Shown here in pieces: positions 39,806 to 49,916 of a stretch of DNA of 64,000 nucleotides. Origin of the DNA: Chitinophagaceae bacterium. GTDB taxonomy: Bacteria > Bacteroidota > Bacteroidia > Chitinophagales > Chitinophagaceae. Under the pieces are notes generated by a model, which was not told the DNA's origin, did no database searches, and worked only from the letters and a program-made list of their open reading frames with translations. The translations under genes and the position numbers were made by a program. The stretch covers positions 1-64,000 of the forward strand of contig JAQBNL010000084.1 in assembly GCA_028288585.1 (NCBI GenBank). The letters are read 5' to 3'. Positions within the stretch are counted from its first letter, which is position 1. Each line of letters begins with the position of its first letter.

Positions 39806-41527
39806 TTAGAATAACCTATACACCGGATACCTCAAATGTGCCGGTTCATAATATGGCGAGTTCTTATAAATAAAATTTAACTGCGCTGATGCATCATTGG
39901 CAAACTTGCTATCTGATAGTTTTTTGGCTTCCAGTTTTTGTTTCAGTTGGAGATTATTTTTTAAAACTTCTGCCGCAATATCTTCCCATCTGTAATCACT
40001 ATAACCCTCTTTTTGCTGGAGGATTGCATCAAAAAAATTCCATGCAAAAAAACTGTCATCACCTGTCGGCTCCAGCATTTCAACAATATACCTGTTGGCA
40101 GCCTGGCTCATTGGGATAACATAATCCCCTTTTAAAAATTTTATTTTTTGTGTTGAAGAGGAAACTTTTACATCTGTATTTCTATGGTGCTTTTCATATG
40201 CTCTTGGCGAAGCTTTATAATCATCAATATGATACGCTTCCACTTCAATTGAACTATCATTTTTTAATTGATACATCTTAACCTTATTGAGTTTCAATAA
40301 ATCAATTATTGCCCACCACCCCTGCGGAATTATGTAAGCTTCTGGTTTAGTAACAAAATTTTTAGAAGAGAATACATTGTAAAACTTAACCTGTTTTGTA
40401 AAAGGCTTGTTGCGGTTATAATACATTCTTTGCAATGCTGTTGCATCACTGGTTTTAAAAGCCTGCTCATATCCTTTAAAATTTATCATCGAATATTTTG
40501 AAGAATCTACCTGCCATGATAACGGAAAACTTTTCTCTTTCTGAATATCATTCATTGCTTTTTTTCTAACTGTAATTAATTCAGCTGCGTGAATGCTTGA
40601 CTGCTCAATAAATGTTTCCATTAATGCATATGTTGATTTAACCCTGTCTGCAAAAGGTTTCAGCATATGCGTTTCCGGCATAAAAGCCATGGTTTGAAAC
40701 AAGGTGGCATAGCCTGATGAATATCTTGGAGGATCATAAAATTGCACCATGCCGCTATCAGGAGATGACCTTTCAAAATCAACATAAGGCGTCATTTCCC
40801 AACCTTTTTTTGTCATGCTTTTAAATAATTCAGGTTCAAACTTTTCTTTTAGCCAATGGCCAAGATCTGCGTCCAGCTTATCATATTGCGTAGTAAGCAA
40901 CGTCATTGTATATTGATAATCTGCACCATCGCTAACATGATTATCGATTTGGATATCCGGATTTAAATAATGAAATATCTGCGTAAAACTTCTTGCATTT
41001 TTGCTGTCATCTTTTGTAAAATCTCTGTTCAAATCAAGGTTTTGTGCATTGCCTCTAAAGCCATATTCTAATGGCCCATTTTGGTTCGCTCTTGAAAAAC
41101 TATTCCTGTTTAAACTGCCGCCAATATTATAAACAGGAATGAAAGCCAGTGCCACATTATCAGGCAGTTTTATTTTATTATTTGCAATATCTCTCACCAG
41201 CATCATGCTTGCATCAATTCCATCAGGCTCTCCGGGATGAATGCCATTATTGATAAGAATAACAATTTTGTTTTGTTTGTGCCAAACTTCAGGGTCAAAC
41301 TTTCCAGCATTGCTTACCAAAACCAAATGCAAGGGATATCCTGCATCAGTTGGTCCCATTTTTTTTACCAATATTTTAGCGGAAGACTTATCTAAATTTT
41401 TATAAAATTCAATTGCCTGAAAGTACGTTGCAGTTTCTTTACCATTGCTATTTTCAAAAGGTGTTTGTTGCGAAAAAACTGAACCTGAGATGAATGAAAA
41501 TACAAGGAAGCAAAAAATAATTTTCAT
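39806..41527 (-). CDS. Exported M14-family zinc carboxypeptidase-like protein
   Basis: 573 aa with signal peptide (IIFCFLVFSFISGSVFSQQ). The zinc site is in NNGIHPGEPDGIDA (His and Glu, HxxE), followed by LNLDRDFTKDD-like Arg/Asn substrate residues (NLDRDFTK) and the third ligand His in QIDNHVSDGADYQY. The C-terminal ~220 residues form an accessory domain. Extracytoplasmic peptide processing or scavenging is inferred. Followed by the repeat cluster at 39646. Confidence 0.85.
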   Translation of the reverse strand: MKIIFCFLVFSFISGSVFSQQTPFENSNGKETATYFQAIEFYKNLDKSSAKILVKKMGPTDAGYPLHLVLVSNAGKFDPEVWHKQNKIVILINNGIHPGEPDGIDASMMLVRDIANNKIKLPDNVALAFIPVYNIGGSLNRNSFSRANQNGPLEYGFRGNAQNLDLNRDFTKDDSKNARSFTQIFHYLNPDIQIDNHVSDGADYQYTMTLLTTQYDKLDADLGHWLKEKFEPELFKSMTKKGWEMTPYVDFERSSPDSGMVQFYDPPRYSSGYATLFQTMAFMPETHMLKPFADRVKSTYALMETFIEQSSIHAAELITVRKKAMNDIQKEKSFPLSWQVDSSKYSMINFKGYEQAFKTSDATALQRMYYNRNKPFTKQVKFYNVFSSKNFVTKPEAYIIPQGWWAIIDLLKLNKVKMYQLKNDSSIEVEAYHIDDYKASPRAYEKHHRNTDVKVSSSTQKIKFLKGDYVIPMSQAANRYIVEMLEPTGDDSFFAWNFFDAILQQKEGYSDYRWEDIAAEVLKNNLQLKQKLEAKKLSDSKFANDASAQLNFIYKNSPYYEPAHLRYPVYRLF

Positions 41528-41571
41528 AATGAATTAATATTATTTGGTAAAATTGGTAAATTATTTTTTGC

Positions 41572-41695
41572 CCCGACTTTCAGGTCGGGGATAATTAGTA
41601 ATGCGATTTAGGCTTTAGCCAAAATAAATAAAATTAGGCTAAAGCCAATCAATTTATTCTATAGTTCTCCGCCCTAAAGGACGGAGCTAATTATT
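41572..41695. repeat. Hairpin repeats CCCCGAC...GTCGGGG / TTAGGCTTTAGCC / CCGCCC-TAAAGGACGG
   Basis: Three adjacent imperfect palindromes: CCCCGAC-TTTCAG-GTCGGGG; ATTTAGGCTTTAGCC with its partner TTAGGCTAAAGCC; and CTCCGCCCTAAAGGACGGAG. This is a composite intergenic repeat seen in many Flavobacteriia/Chitinophagia genomes. No gene in the 258-base gap. Confidence 0.6.
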
Positions 41696-41733
41696 CTTTT
41701 AATTTCTTTTACAAAGTTTCAAACATTGTCTAA

Positions 41734-41764
41734 TAAAAAAAGCGTCTCTTTTCAGAAACGCTTT
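41734..41764 (-). terminator. Terminator of rpsT
   Basis: AGCGT and ACGCT flank a 12-base loop; the minus strand ends with seven T. Confidence 0.7.
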
Positions 41765-41785
41765 CAATAATCTTTTTTTACAGAT

Positions 41786-42043
41786 CTATTTTGCCAGTGT
41801 ATTTACGCCTTTTGTAAGCTTACGTTTTAAGTTAGCTGCTTTATTTTTATGGATAATACCACGCTTTGCCAATTTATCAATCATTGATGCAACAGCAGGT
41901 AGTTTTTCTGATGCGCCTTCTTTTGTATCAAGTACTTTCAGATCACGAATTGCATTACGGGTTGTTTTACCATAATAGCGGTTACGCTCTCTGCGCTTTG
42001 TTGATTGTCTTACATCCTTTTTGGTAGCTGCGTGATTAGCCAT
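41786..42043 (-). CDS. rpsT: 30S ribosomal protein bS20
   Basis: 85 aa; basic helical protein starting MANHAATKKDVRQSTKRRER, with KLAKRGIIHKNKAANLKRKL. Monocistronic, with a TATCTTTG box at 42065-42072 and a terminator. Confidence 0.96.
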   Translation of the reverse strand: MANHAATKKDVRQSTKRRERNRYYGKTTRNAIRDLKVLDTKEGASEKLPAVASMIDKLAKRGIIHKNKAANLKRKLTKGVNTLAK

Positions 42044-42064
42044 GAAATTTTAATTTTTGGTCGG

Positions 42065-42072
42065 CAAAGATA
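42065..42072 (-). promoter_or_regulatory. -7 promoter box of rpsT
   Basis: CAAAGATA on the plus strand (TATCTTTG on the minus strand), 22 bases upstream of the start codon. Confidence 0.45.
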
Positions 42073-42177
42073 GGGATTTGTAACAATAAAAAGTACTCTG
42101 TTATCAATCTTTTTAATAGGATTTAGCTTTTAATAGCCAATTTTAATGTAACGAAAAACCGATATTTGCACATATTT

Positions 42178-44958
42178 ATGAAAGATTTCTCATACATCAC
42201 AAATTCCCACCCGGCTTATATAGAAAATCTTTATGAAGATTATGTAAAAAACCCGGAAACGATTGACCCTGATATGCGTAAATTTTTTGAAGGGTTTGAT
42301 TTTGCTGTTAATTCAGGAATAACAAATATTAAAGGAAGTAATGGAACAGCTTTAGCAGAAACAGTTGCAGCAAAAAGCGAAGTTTCTCCTGGGGATGCTT
42401 CAATAAGCTGGAAAAAAGAATTAGGCGTATACCGGATGATACTTGGGTATCGCAATAAAGGTCACCTGGTTGCAAAAACAAACCCGATCCGCCAGCGCAA
42501 AGATCGCGGGGCTAACCTTGATCCTGCTTTTTTTGGTTTTACAGAAGAAGACATGGATAAAAATTTTCAGGCAGGCAATCTTATTGGATTAGGAACTACA
42601 ACACTTCGTAACATTATTGCACACCTTCAAAAATGCTATGCTGATCATGTAGGTATTGAATTTAAATACATAAGTGATCAGAAAAAAATTGATTGGCTAA
42701 CAAATGAAATGGAAAAGAATTTTTCACAACCTGTTTCATTGGAAAAAAAGAAAAGGATTTTAGAAAAACTGAACCAGGGTGTGATGTTTGAAAAATTCCT
42801 TCACACAAAATATATAGGGCAAAAAAGATTTTCGCTTGAAGGCGGCGAAACTACAATAGCTGCACTGGATGCCATAATCAATACTGCTGCCGACTCCGAC
42901 GTACAGGAAATGGTAATTGGTATGGCTCACCGGGGAAGGTTGAATATCCTCGCAAATATCATGGGTAAAACCTATGAGCAAATCTTCAGTGAATTTGAGG
43001 GAACGGCGCAACTTGATCAAACCATGGGAAGCGGCGATGTAAAATATCATATGGGATTTGGAAGTGAAGTAACCACAACCAACGGTAAATCTATCCATTT
43101 GAAGTTAATGCCGAATCCATCACACCTGGAAGCAGTAGATCCTGTGGTAGTAGGATTTGCAAGAGCAAAAGCTGATGTGCTGTATGACAGCCAATTTGAT
43201 AAAATTCTGCCACTATTAATTCACGGTGATGCCTCACTGGCGGGAGAAGGTGTTGTGTATGAAGTTTTACAGATGAGCGCTTTGAAAGGTTACGATACAG
43301 GTGGCACCATTCATTTTGTTATCAACAACCAGATAGGTTTCACAACAGATTTTGATGATGCAAGAAGTTCTGACTATTGCACATCGCTGGCTGCTGCTAT
43401 ACATGCTCCTGTGTTGCATGTAAATGGTGATGATCCGGAGGCGGTGGTAAAATGCGTTGAAATGGCAACACACTACAGGCAGGAGTTCAATGCAGATATT
43501 TTTATTGACATGGTTTGTTATCGCCGTCACGGACACAATGAAGGTGATGATCCTAAATTTACTCAACCGCATTTGTATGCACTTATAGACAAGCATCCTA
43601 ATCCGAGAGAAGTATATGTAAACTATTTGCTGGAACATGGCGAGTCCGACGCCCAGGAATTAGCCAGGGAAATGGAAAAAAAATTCTGGAGCGATTTACA
43701 GGAACGGCTTGATGAAGTAAAACAAAATCCGTTGCCTTATACTTACCAGCAGCCTGAAATATGGTGGAGAAATTTGCGTAAGGCAACGCAGGGAGATTTT
43801 GAGCAATCGCCGGTAACAGCTATCAGTACAGATAGTTTTAAAAAAGTATTTGATGCAATGATGAAATGGCCGGATGGCTTTAAGCCGTTGCGAAAAGTGG
43901 AAAAAATTATCCAGGATAAAATAAAGTTATTTGATGCTGAGCAAAAAGCAGATTGGGCAACAGGTGAGCTTATGGCTTATGGAAGTCTGTTGCTGAATGG
44001 GAATGATGTACGCATGAGCGGACAGGATGTACAGCGGGGCACTTTTTCGCATCGTCATGCAGTTTTAAGAGATGATACTAATGATAAAGCATATAACAGG
44101 CTGAGCAATATCCCGGATGCAAAGGGTAAATTCAGAATTTATAATTCACTGTTAAGTGAATTTGGGGTATTAGGCTTTGAATATGGATATGGATTGGCAA
44201 ATCCTAATGCCCTGGTATTATGGGAAGCACAATTCGGTGATTTTGGTAATGAGGCGCAAACGATTATTGATCAATTTATTTCATCCGGTGAGCAAAAATG
44301 GAATCGGATGAATGGCCTGGTAATGCTCTTGCCGCATGGTTATGAAGGGCAGGGGCCGGAGCACAGCAGCGGACGGATGGAACGCTTTTTACAAATGTGT
44401 GCAGAGCTCAATATGATAATTGCAAACATTACAACCTCTGCAAATTATTTTCATGCAATGCGCAGGCAACTGGCCTGGCCATTCAGAAAACCTTTAATTA
44501 TTTTTTCGCCAAAAGCAAACTTAAGACACCCCGGGAGTTTCAGTCATATTGATGAGTTTACATCCGGAGGATTTAAAGAATTGATCGATGATAATTTTGT
44601 GAAGGATCCATCAGCAATTAAAAAAGTTTTATTCTGCAGCGGCAAAATTTATTTTGATCTTGCTGAAAAACAACAAAAAGAAAACAGGCAGGATATTGCT
44701 ATCATCAGGATGGAGCAAATTTATCCGTTACCAATAAAACAACTGGAAGAATTGTATAAAAAATACAGTAAAGCAATTTGGTTTTGGGTACAGGAAGAAC
44801 CGTTGAATATGGGAGCAGCCTCATTCTTATTAATGAATTTAAAAATCATTAATTATGGTGTGATAGGGCGGCAGCCAAGCGCTTCTACTGCTACGGGGTA
44901 TGCAAAAGTGCATGCACAGGAACAGGCAGAAATAATTGAAACAGCATTTAGTGTTTAG
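42178..44958 (+). CDS. sucA: 2-oxoglutarate dehydrogenase E1 component
   Basis: 926 aa from ATG at 42178; a TTG four codons earlier is less likely. The ThDP enzyme decarboxylates 2-oxoglutarate and succinylates the E2 lipoyl arm. N-terminal SYITNSHPAYIENLYEDY is the E2-binding element. GMAHRGRLNILANIMGK, GDASLAGEGVVYEVLQMSA with INNQIGFTT (ThDP site), YRRHGHNEGDDPKFTQP and the C-terminal VQEEPLNMGAA are typical. sucB follows 38 bases downstream. Confidence 0.97.
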   Translation: MKDFSYITNSHPAYIENLYEDYVKNPETIDPDMRKFFEGFDFAVNSGITNIKGSNGTALAETVAAKSEVSPGDASISWKKELGVYRMILGYRNKGHLVAKTNPIRQRKDRGANLDPAFFGFTEEDMDKNFQAGNLIGLGTTTLRNIIAHLQKCYADHVGIEFKYISDQKKIDWLTNEMEKNFSQPVSLEKKKRILEKLNQGVMFEKFLHTKYIGQKRFSLEGGETTIAALDAIINTAADSDVQEMVIGMAHRGRLNILANIMGKTYEQIFSEFEGTAQLDQTMGSGDVKYHMGFGSEVTTTNGKSIHLKLMPNPSHLEAVDPVVVGFARAKADVLYDSQFDKILPLLIHGDASLAGEGVVYEVLQMSALKGYDTGGTIHFVINNQIGFTTDFDDARSSDYCTSLAAAIHAPVLHVNGDDPEAVVKCVEMATHYRQEFNADIFIDMVCYRRHGHNEGDDPKFTQPHLYALIDKHPNPREVYVNYLLEHGESDAQELAREMEKKFWSDLQERLDEVKQNPLPYTYQQPEIWWRNLRKATQGDFEQSPVTAISTDSFKKVFDAMMKWPDGFKPLRKVEKIIQDKIKLFDAEQKADWATGELMAYGSLLLNGNDVRMSGQDVQRGTFSHRHAVLRDDTNDKAYNRLSNIPDAKGKFRIYNSLLSEFGVLGFEYGYGLANPNALVLWEAQFGDFGNEAQTIIDQFISSGEQKWNRMNGLVMLLPHGYEGQGPEHSSGRMERFLQMCAELNMIIANITTSANYFHAMRRQLAWPFRKPLIIFSPKANLRHPGSFSHIDEFTSGGFKELIDDNFVKDPSAIKKVLFCSGKIYFDLAEKQQKENRQDIAIIRMEQIYPLPIKQLEELYKKYSKAIWFWVQEEPLNMGAASFLLMNLKIINYGVIGRQPSASTATGYAKVHAQEQAEIIETAFSV

Positions 44959-44996
44959 TAAACATTTATCTTAGTTACGTATTTTAAAATGTAATC

Positions 44997-46235
44997 ATGG
45001 CGATAGAAATTAAAGTTCCTTCAATTGGTGAAAGTATAACGGAAGTAACACTGGTAAAATGGATAAAACAAAATGGTGATTATGTTGAAAGAGATGAAGT
45101 GATAGCAGAACTGGAAAGTGAAAAAGCCACGTTCGAAATCAATGCACAGCAAGCCGGTATTTTAACCACCATTGCCAAAGAAGGGGATACATTAAAAATT
45201 GGTGACGTCGCCTGCACAATAGATGACACAGCTGCACGGCCGGAAAAAGCAGAACCAAAGCCGGAAGAAAAAAAGGAGAAAATAAAAAAAGCTGAATCAC
45301 CAAAAGCTGAAGAATCGAAAGAGCCTGTTCAAAATAAAGAAGAGAAAACGGATGTAAAAGCAACGCCAGTTGCCGCGGCAATTTTAGCAGATAAAAAAGT
45401 AGACGTAAAAAATATTACACCATCCGGCTCTAACGGAAGGATATTAAAGCATGATGTACTGGATGCATTATCCAATCCTGGCAGAAGCATTGGCCAGCCT
45501 ATGTTTAGCAGGGATGATAAGCCTGAGAAGATGAGCAATCTCCGCAAAACAATAAGCCGTAGATTGGTAGAGGCTAAGAATACAACGGCAATGCTCACCA
45601 CTTTTAATGAAGTGGATATGAGCGCCATAATGGAGCTGCGAACTAAGTATAAAGAGGTCTTTAAAAAGCAACACGAAGTAAATCTTGGCTTCATGAGCTT
45701 TTTTACAAAAGCTGTTTGCTTTGGTGTACAGGAATGGCCTACTGTAAATGCAATGATTGATGGCGAAAATATTGTGCACCATAATTATTGTGATATTTCC
45801 ATAGCAGTTTCTGCACCTAAAGGTTTGGTAGTGCCTGTAATAAGAAATGCCGAAAGCCTTAGCATGGCTGAAATTGAAAAGAAAGTTGTTGAGCTGGCAA
45901 CCAAGGCAAAAGAAAATAAACTCACTATTGAAGAAATGACGGGAGGAACTTTTACTATAACTAATGGGGGAGTGTTTGGCTCACTGATGAGCACACCAAT
46001 AATAAATATCCCGCAGTCTGCTATTTTAGGGATGCATAAAATACAGGAAAGACCGGTTGCCATTAATGGCCAGGTGGTAATTAAACCTATGATGTATGTG
46101 GCATTAAGTTACGATCACAGGATAATTGATGGCCGTGAGTCAGTGAGTTTTTTAGTAAGAGTAAAAGAAATGCTTGAAAATCCTGAGCAGTTACTTTTTG
46201 GAAAGGATCCCATGAAAGCCTTATTAGAGATCTGA
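44997..46235 (+). CDS. sucB: Dihydrolipoamide succinyltransferase (E2)
   Basis: 412 aa. Lipoyl domain 1-75 with the lipoylated Lys43 in [11 protein letters not shown]; a Lys/Glu/Pro-rich linker (~80-120); peripheral-subunit-binding domain (~135-165, [17 protein letters not shown]); catalytic domain with [16 protein letters not shown] near the C-terminus. Works with SucA and a lipoamide dehydrogenase encoded elsewhere. Its stop codon overlaps the start of the next gene. Confidence 0.97.
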   Translation: MAIEIKVPSIGESITEVTLVKWIKQNGDYVERDEVIAELESEKATFEINAQQAGILTTIAKEGDTLKIGDVACTIDDTAARPEKAEPKPEEKKEKIKKAESPKAEESKEPVQNKEEKTDVKATPVAAAILADKKVDVKNITPSGSNGRILKHDVLDALSNPGRSIGQPMFSRDDKPEKMSNLRKTISRRLVEAKNTTAMLTTFNEVDMSAIMELRTKYKEVFKKQHEVNLGFMSFFTKAVCFGVQEWPTVNAMIDGENIVHHNYCDISIAVSAPKGLVVPVIRNAESLSMAEIEKKVVELATKAKENKLTIEEMTGGTFTITNGGVFGSLMSTPIINIPQSAILGMHKIQERPVAINGQVVIKPMMYVALSYDHRIIDGRESVSFLVRVKEMLENPEQLLFGKDPMKALLEI

Positions 46236-47404
46236 TGCGATTTCTATCTTACCTAAATTCAGCTGTTACTATTTTACGATCCTATAATGGCAATGAACCA
46301 TTCCACCTTTATGTAAAAAAATATTTTACTGCCAACAAAAAGTATGGTTCAAGAGACAGGAAACAGATTACTTCTCTTTGCTACAATTATTTTCGTTTAG
46401 GAAATGCTGTTAAAAATATTCCCATTGAAGAAAGGATTGTGCTTGCAACATTTTTATGTGAAACCTCCTCATCCGAATTTTTAAAAGCTGTAAAGCCTGA
46501 ATGGAATAATTTGAGCGAACGATCTATTGAAGAAAAACTTTCTTTTCTTTCAACACAGTTTTCTATTCAAAATATATTTCCCTATAAAGAAGAATTAAGT
46601 GAAGAAATTGATGCAGAAAAATTCAACGCATCATTTCTAATTCAACCTGACCTTTTCTTAAGAGTGCGACCAGGCAATAATAAAAGAGTAATGGGAAAAC
46701 TGGCAGGAGCAGGGATATCGTACAAATTAGTAAATGAAGATTGTATTGTGCTTCCCAATTCATCAAAGATAAATGATGTAATAGAGTTGGATAAAGAAGC
46801 AGTTGTGCAGGATTATAATTCACAGAATATAGCGGGGTTTATTCAACTAAAAGCTAAGAACAATAAACAACCCACTGTTTGGGATTGCTGTGCTGCAAGT
46901 GGTGGAAAATCAATTTTGGCCTATGACATTAATCCAAATATTGAGTTAACTGTAAGCGATAAGAGAGAATCTATTCTTGAAAATTTGAAAAAACGTTTTG
47001 CTGTTGCGGGAATAAAAAAATATCATCCTTTTATAGCAGATATTACTGCCGGCAACTGGCAACAGCAAACAAAAAAATTTGATCTCATTATTTGTGATGC
47101 TCCCTGCACCGGCTCAGGAACATGGTCACGAACTCCCGAACAATTATTTTATTTTAAAAAAGATATGATTGAAAAATATTCGGTTCTGCAAAAAAAGATA
47201 ATAGAAAATATTATTCCGCATATAAAACCCGGTGGCCAGCTTTTATACATTACATGCTCAGTATTTAAAAAAGAAAATGAAGATGTTGTAAAATATGTCC
47301 AGGAAAAATTAAACCTGAAACTGAAAAAAATGGAAATATTAAAAGGCTATGAAATAAAAGCCGATACTATGTTTGCTGCATTGCTTACTGCGCCATTATC
47401 CTGA
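46235..47404 (+). CDS. RsmB/NOL1-NOP2-type rRNA m5C methyltransferase
   Basis: 389 aa. The C-terminal ~200 residues are the SAM-dependent MTase: WDCCAASGGKSILAYDI (motif I), FDLIICDAPCTGSGTWSRTP with the catalytic PC, and YITCSVFKKENEDVV with the second Cys (TCS). The N-terminus is divergent NusB-like. Probably methylates a cytosine of 16S rRNA. Starts within the sucB stop codon (TGATG), so translation is coupled. Its 3' end overlaps the convergent subtilase by 20 bases. Confidence 0.88.
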   Translation: MRFLSYLNSAVTILRSYNGNEPFHLYVKKYFTANKKYGSRDRKQITSLCYNYFRLGNAVKNIPIEERIVLATFLCETSSSEFLKAVKPEWNNLSERSIEEKLSFLSTQFSIQNIFPYKEELSEEIDAEKFNASFLIQPDLFLRVRPGNNKRVMGKLAGAGISYKLVNEDCIVLPNSSKINDVIELDKEAVVQDYNSQNIAGFIQLKAKNNKQPTVWDCCAASGGKSILAYDINPNIELTVSDKRESILENLKKRFAVAGIKKYHPFIADITAGNWQQQTKKFDLIICDAPCTGSGTWSRTPEQLFYFKKDMIEKYSVLQKKIIENIIPHIKPGGQLLYITCSVFKKENEDVVKYVQEKLNLKLKKMEILKGYEIKADTMFAALLTAPLS

Positions 47405-49082
47405 TGCTCCTCTTTTCCAAAACATTGCTATAGCGTAATGTATAAATTCCCTTAGCCAGCGGTTGCAAATTATTAAAAGAAATAAATTGAGCCTGTCCCT
47501 GCTGTGTGGTAACCTGTTTGGTTACATATAATTTTCCATCGGCGCCATATAATTTAAAGGTTGATATTCCTGAATATTGGGGTCTTATCAATAGTGTAAA
47601 ATTTCCCATGAAGGGATTTGGATATACTTTTATCCAATCATTGGCTAAAATAGTATTAGCCTGCAGTAAAATCCTTTGTTGAAAAAGATTGTCGTATGCC
47701 TTATGAAAATTTGGAATGCCATAGCCAATGCGGTCATCAGGCGTTGTATAAATACTGCTGCTGCGTTTCACCGCTTCAATTATCTGCATGTTTGTGAACT
47801 CCGGAAATGCCTGCCACAAGCATGTGATAAGGCCCGCTAAATTTGGGCATGCAAGCGAAGTTCCGTTACCAAAATTTGGCAGATTGTTTAATCCTGCATA
47901 AGCTGTGCCCTGGCCAACAGAAGCCACAGTTGGCTTTATCCTTCCATCACTGGAAGGCCCAAAACCACTAAACGTTGCAACTACTCCCGAAGCATTTACG
48001 GCTCCCACACTTACAATACTGTCTGCATCAGCAGGTGTAGAAATGTAGTGCCATGGGTTATTGCCATCATTGCCTGCAGCCACTACGGATATGATTCCCT
48101 TTCTTGCGGCCATAGTATTTGCTTTTGCTATAATAGTCACCTTTCCATTCATATCTGCATAAGTATGATTGAAAATAGGATTGGTAAAAGTTGTATAACC
48201 TAATGAAGTTGAAAAAACATCAACGCCAATACTATCTGCCCGTTCGGCGGCAGCAGCCCAGTTCTGTTCTTCTATAGGATACTCTGATGAAACATCTTCT
48301 GTTCTGTATAAATAAAATTTTGCCTTGGGGCAACTGCCAACTAATTGGCCCGGGGAGTTACCGGCAATTATTGAAAAACAATACATGCCATGCGGATCAT
48401 CTTCAGTTACGCTTATTTCGTTTTTTACATAATCATACGTTTCCACTATTTGATTATTATTTCTTACGCTGTCAAAAGCAGTTACGGTTAAATAATTTCT
48501 GTAACCTGCATCAAACATTGCCATCAGCATTCCTTCTCCTTTAAAGCCATTATTATGTAAAAATTCTCCTTCATGAATATGTATCTGCGCAAATGAATTT
48601 CCATAATTAAAAACATCAGCGGCTGTTTGTACTACCCCGGTTACAGTGGTGGCCTGGGAAATTTCTTCATTAAATTTATTTCGTGTCGGGATGTTTTCCC
48701 TGTTTCCCTGCTGCGTTCTCATTACAGGATTAGAAGAGATAACAAATGGGAAATTATTGATTTTTGCCAGCGCTGCAGCATCAGTGGTTTGTATGCAAAC
48801 TTCATTCAACCACTTTGATTTATTAAGAATGGTAACGCTGCCTGCCAATTGCACACTATCAATATACCGGGGCGTTATGGGAAGATCGGTAGAATCAATA
48901 GAGATATGTTGTCTTACTCTTCTTTGAATCGATCTGGGAGATAAATACTGCGAAGGGTTATTGATGCTGTAAGGCGTTCCGGCCTTGTCCTTAAACCGTA
49001 TAATATATTTTGAGAATTGTGCTTTAGAATCTTTTGAAAAAAATAAAGTGCCAATAAAAATGAGGAGTAAAATTTTCTTCAT
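47385..49082 (-). CDS. Secreted S8 subtilisin-like protease with T9SS sorting domain
   Basis: 565 aa: signal peptide (ILLLIFIGTLFFSKDSKAQ), an N-terminal prodomain (~20-150), then the peptidase with Asp in MAMFDAGYRN, His in DDPHGMYCFSIIAG and Ser in NGTSLACPNLAGLI. The last ~85 residues (VYPNPFMGNFTLLI ... LAKGIYTLRYS ... KRSIRIMAQ) form a type-A T9SS C-terminal sorting domain, so the enzyme should reach the surface or medium. Full length, no disruption. Confidence 0.9.
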   Translation of the reverse strand: MKKILLLIFIGTLFFSKDSKAQFSKYIIRFKDKAGTPYSINNPSQYLSPRSIQRRVRQHISIDSTDLPITPRYIDSVQLAGSVTILNKSKWLNEVCIQTTDAAALAKINNFPFVISSNPVMRTQQGNRENIPTRNKFNEEISQATTVTGVVQTAADVFNYGNSFAQIHIHEGEFLHNNGFKGEGMLMAMFDAGYRNYLTVTAFDSVRNNNQIVETYDYVKNEISVTEDDPHGMYCFSIIAGNSPGQLVGSCPKAKFYLYRTEDVSSEYPIEEQNWAAAAERADSIGVDVFSTSLGYTTFTNPIFNHTYADMNGKVTIIAKANTMAARKGIISVVAAGNDGNNPWHYISTPADADSIVSVGAVNASGVVATFSGFGPSSDGRIKPTVASVGQGTAYAGLNNLPNFGNGTSLACPNLAGLITCLWQAFPEFTNMQIIEAVKRSSSIYTTPDDRIGYGIPNFHKAYDNLFQQRILLQANTILANDWIKVYPNPFMGNFTLLIRPQYSGISTFKLYGADGKLYVTKQVTTQQGQAQFISFNNLQPLAKGIYTLRYSNVLEKRSIRIMAQ

Positions 49083-49145
49083 ACCAGGATTTGTGTAACA
49101 AACAATTACTATACTTCAAATTTAAAGATTCTGATTAGAGTGACC

Positions 49146-49883
49146 TTAATTATAACCGGTTATTGTAAGCTTTACACCATAGCCACTATAAAATGCCAGC
49201 CGTCCGGGTTGAGCTCCCTGGAATTCCCAATGCAAAAATTCTTTGTATACAAGGCCAATACCTTTTGCATATTTTTCAACGCTATAATTTTTTTCAGCAT
49301 ACTGGGTGCCGGGTAACTTTGGATCCTGGCCTAAAAATTCATCTCTTTGGTTAACCTTAATCGTAGTAAATAAAAATCCGTTTACAGTGAGAGGAATATT
49401 TACACTATCGTATTTATAATCCCAATCATCTAAATATTTTGTAGTGGAGTTTAAAGAATAAGTATCAATGAAAGTATTTCCCTTCCAGCTATAGCCGTCT
49501 TGTATAGGCAATTTTAATTTTTGAAAACGTAAATTATTTTCAACAAATTCTATTGTGGTTGTGGTTGGTATCGCCATAAAAACATTGCTGGCCGTCCACG
49601 CCTGGGTTGCATTTTGCCGCATGTAGCGTACTATTCTAAAAGCCGCCCGTCCGAGGTTATCTGCCAACTGGGTCTCTACCGAATCTTTAACCTGGTATTT
49701 TATAACAGTATCTTTTTGACCAAAATTTATATATACTGTTGAATCTAAATTATAGCTAATGTATTTGCCTACCTGCAATGGAAAATAATCACTTAGTGAA
49801 GCGGTTGTATAAAGTTCGTTTTGTTTGTTACAGGCAGTTAGTACAGTAATTAACAGCAAGGCAAAACCAAAGTATTTCTTCAT
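49146..49883 (-). CDS. Hypothetical lipoprotein
   Basis: 245 aa from Met4 of the open frame (MKKYFGFALLLITVLTAC), with lipobox LTAC and then NKQNELY. The mature protein is beta-rich with Tyr/Thr-rich strands (SYNLDSTVYINFG, TTTTIEFVENNLRF). No family recognised; likely outer membrane or periplasmic. Located 25 bases before mnmA on the same strand but probably independent. Confidence 0.7.
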   Translation of the reverse strand: MKKYFGFALLLITVLTACNKQNELYTTASLSDYFPLQVGKYISYNLDSTVYINFGQKDTVIKYQVKDSVETQLADNLGRAAFRIVRYMRQNATQAWTASNVFMAIPTTTTIEFVENNLRFQKLKLPIQDGYSWKGNTFIDTYSLNSTTKYLDDWDYKYDSVNIPLTVNGFLFTTIKVNQRDEFLGQDPKLPGTQYAEKNYSVEKYAKGIGLVYKEFLHWEFQGAQPGRLAFYSGYGVKLTITGYN

Positions 49884-49916
49884 AGAATTCAATTAGGGGC
49901 TATGTTAAAGATGCAA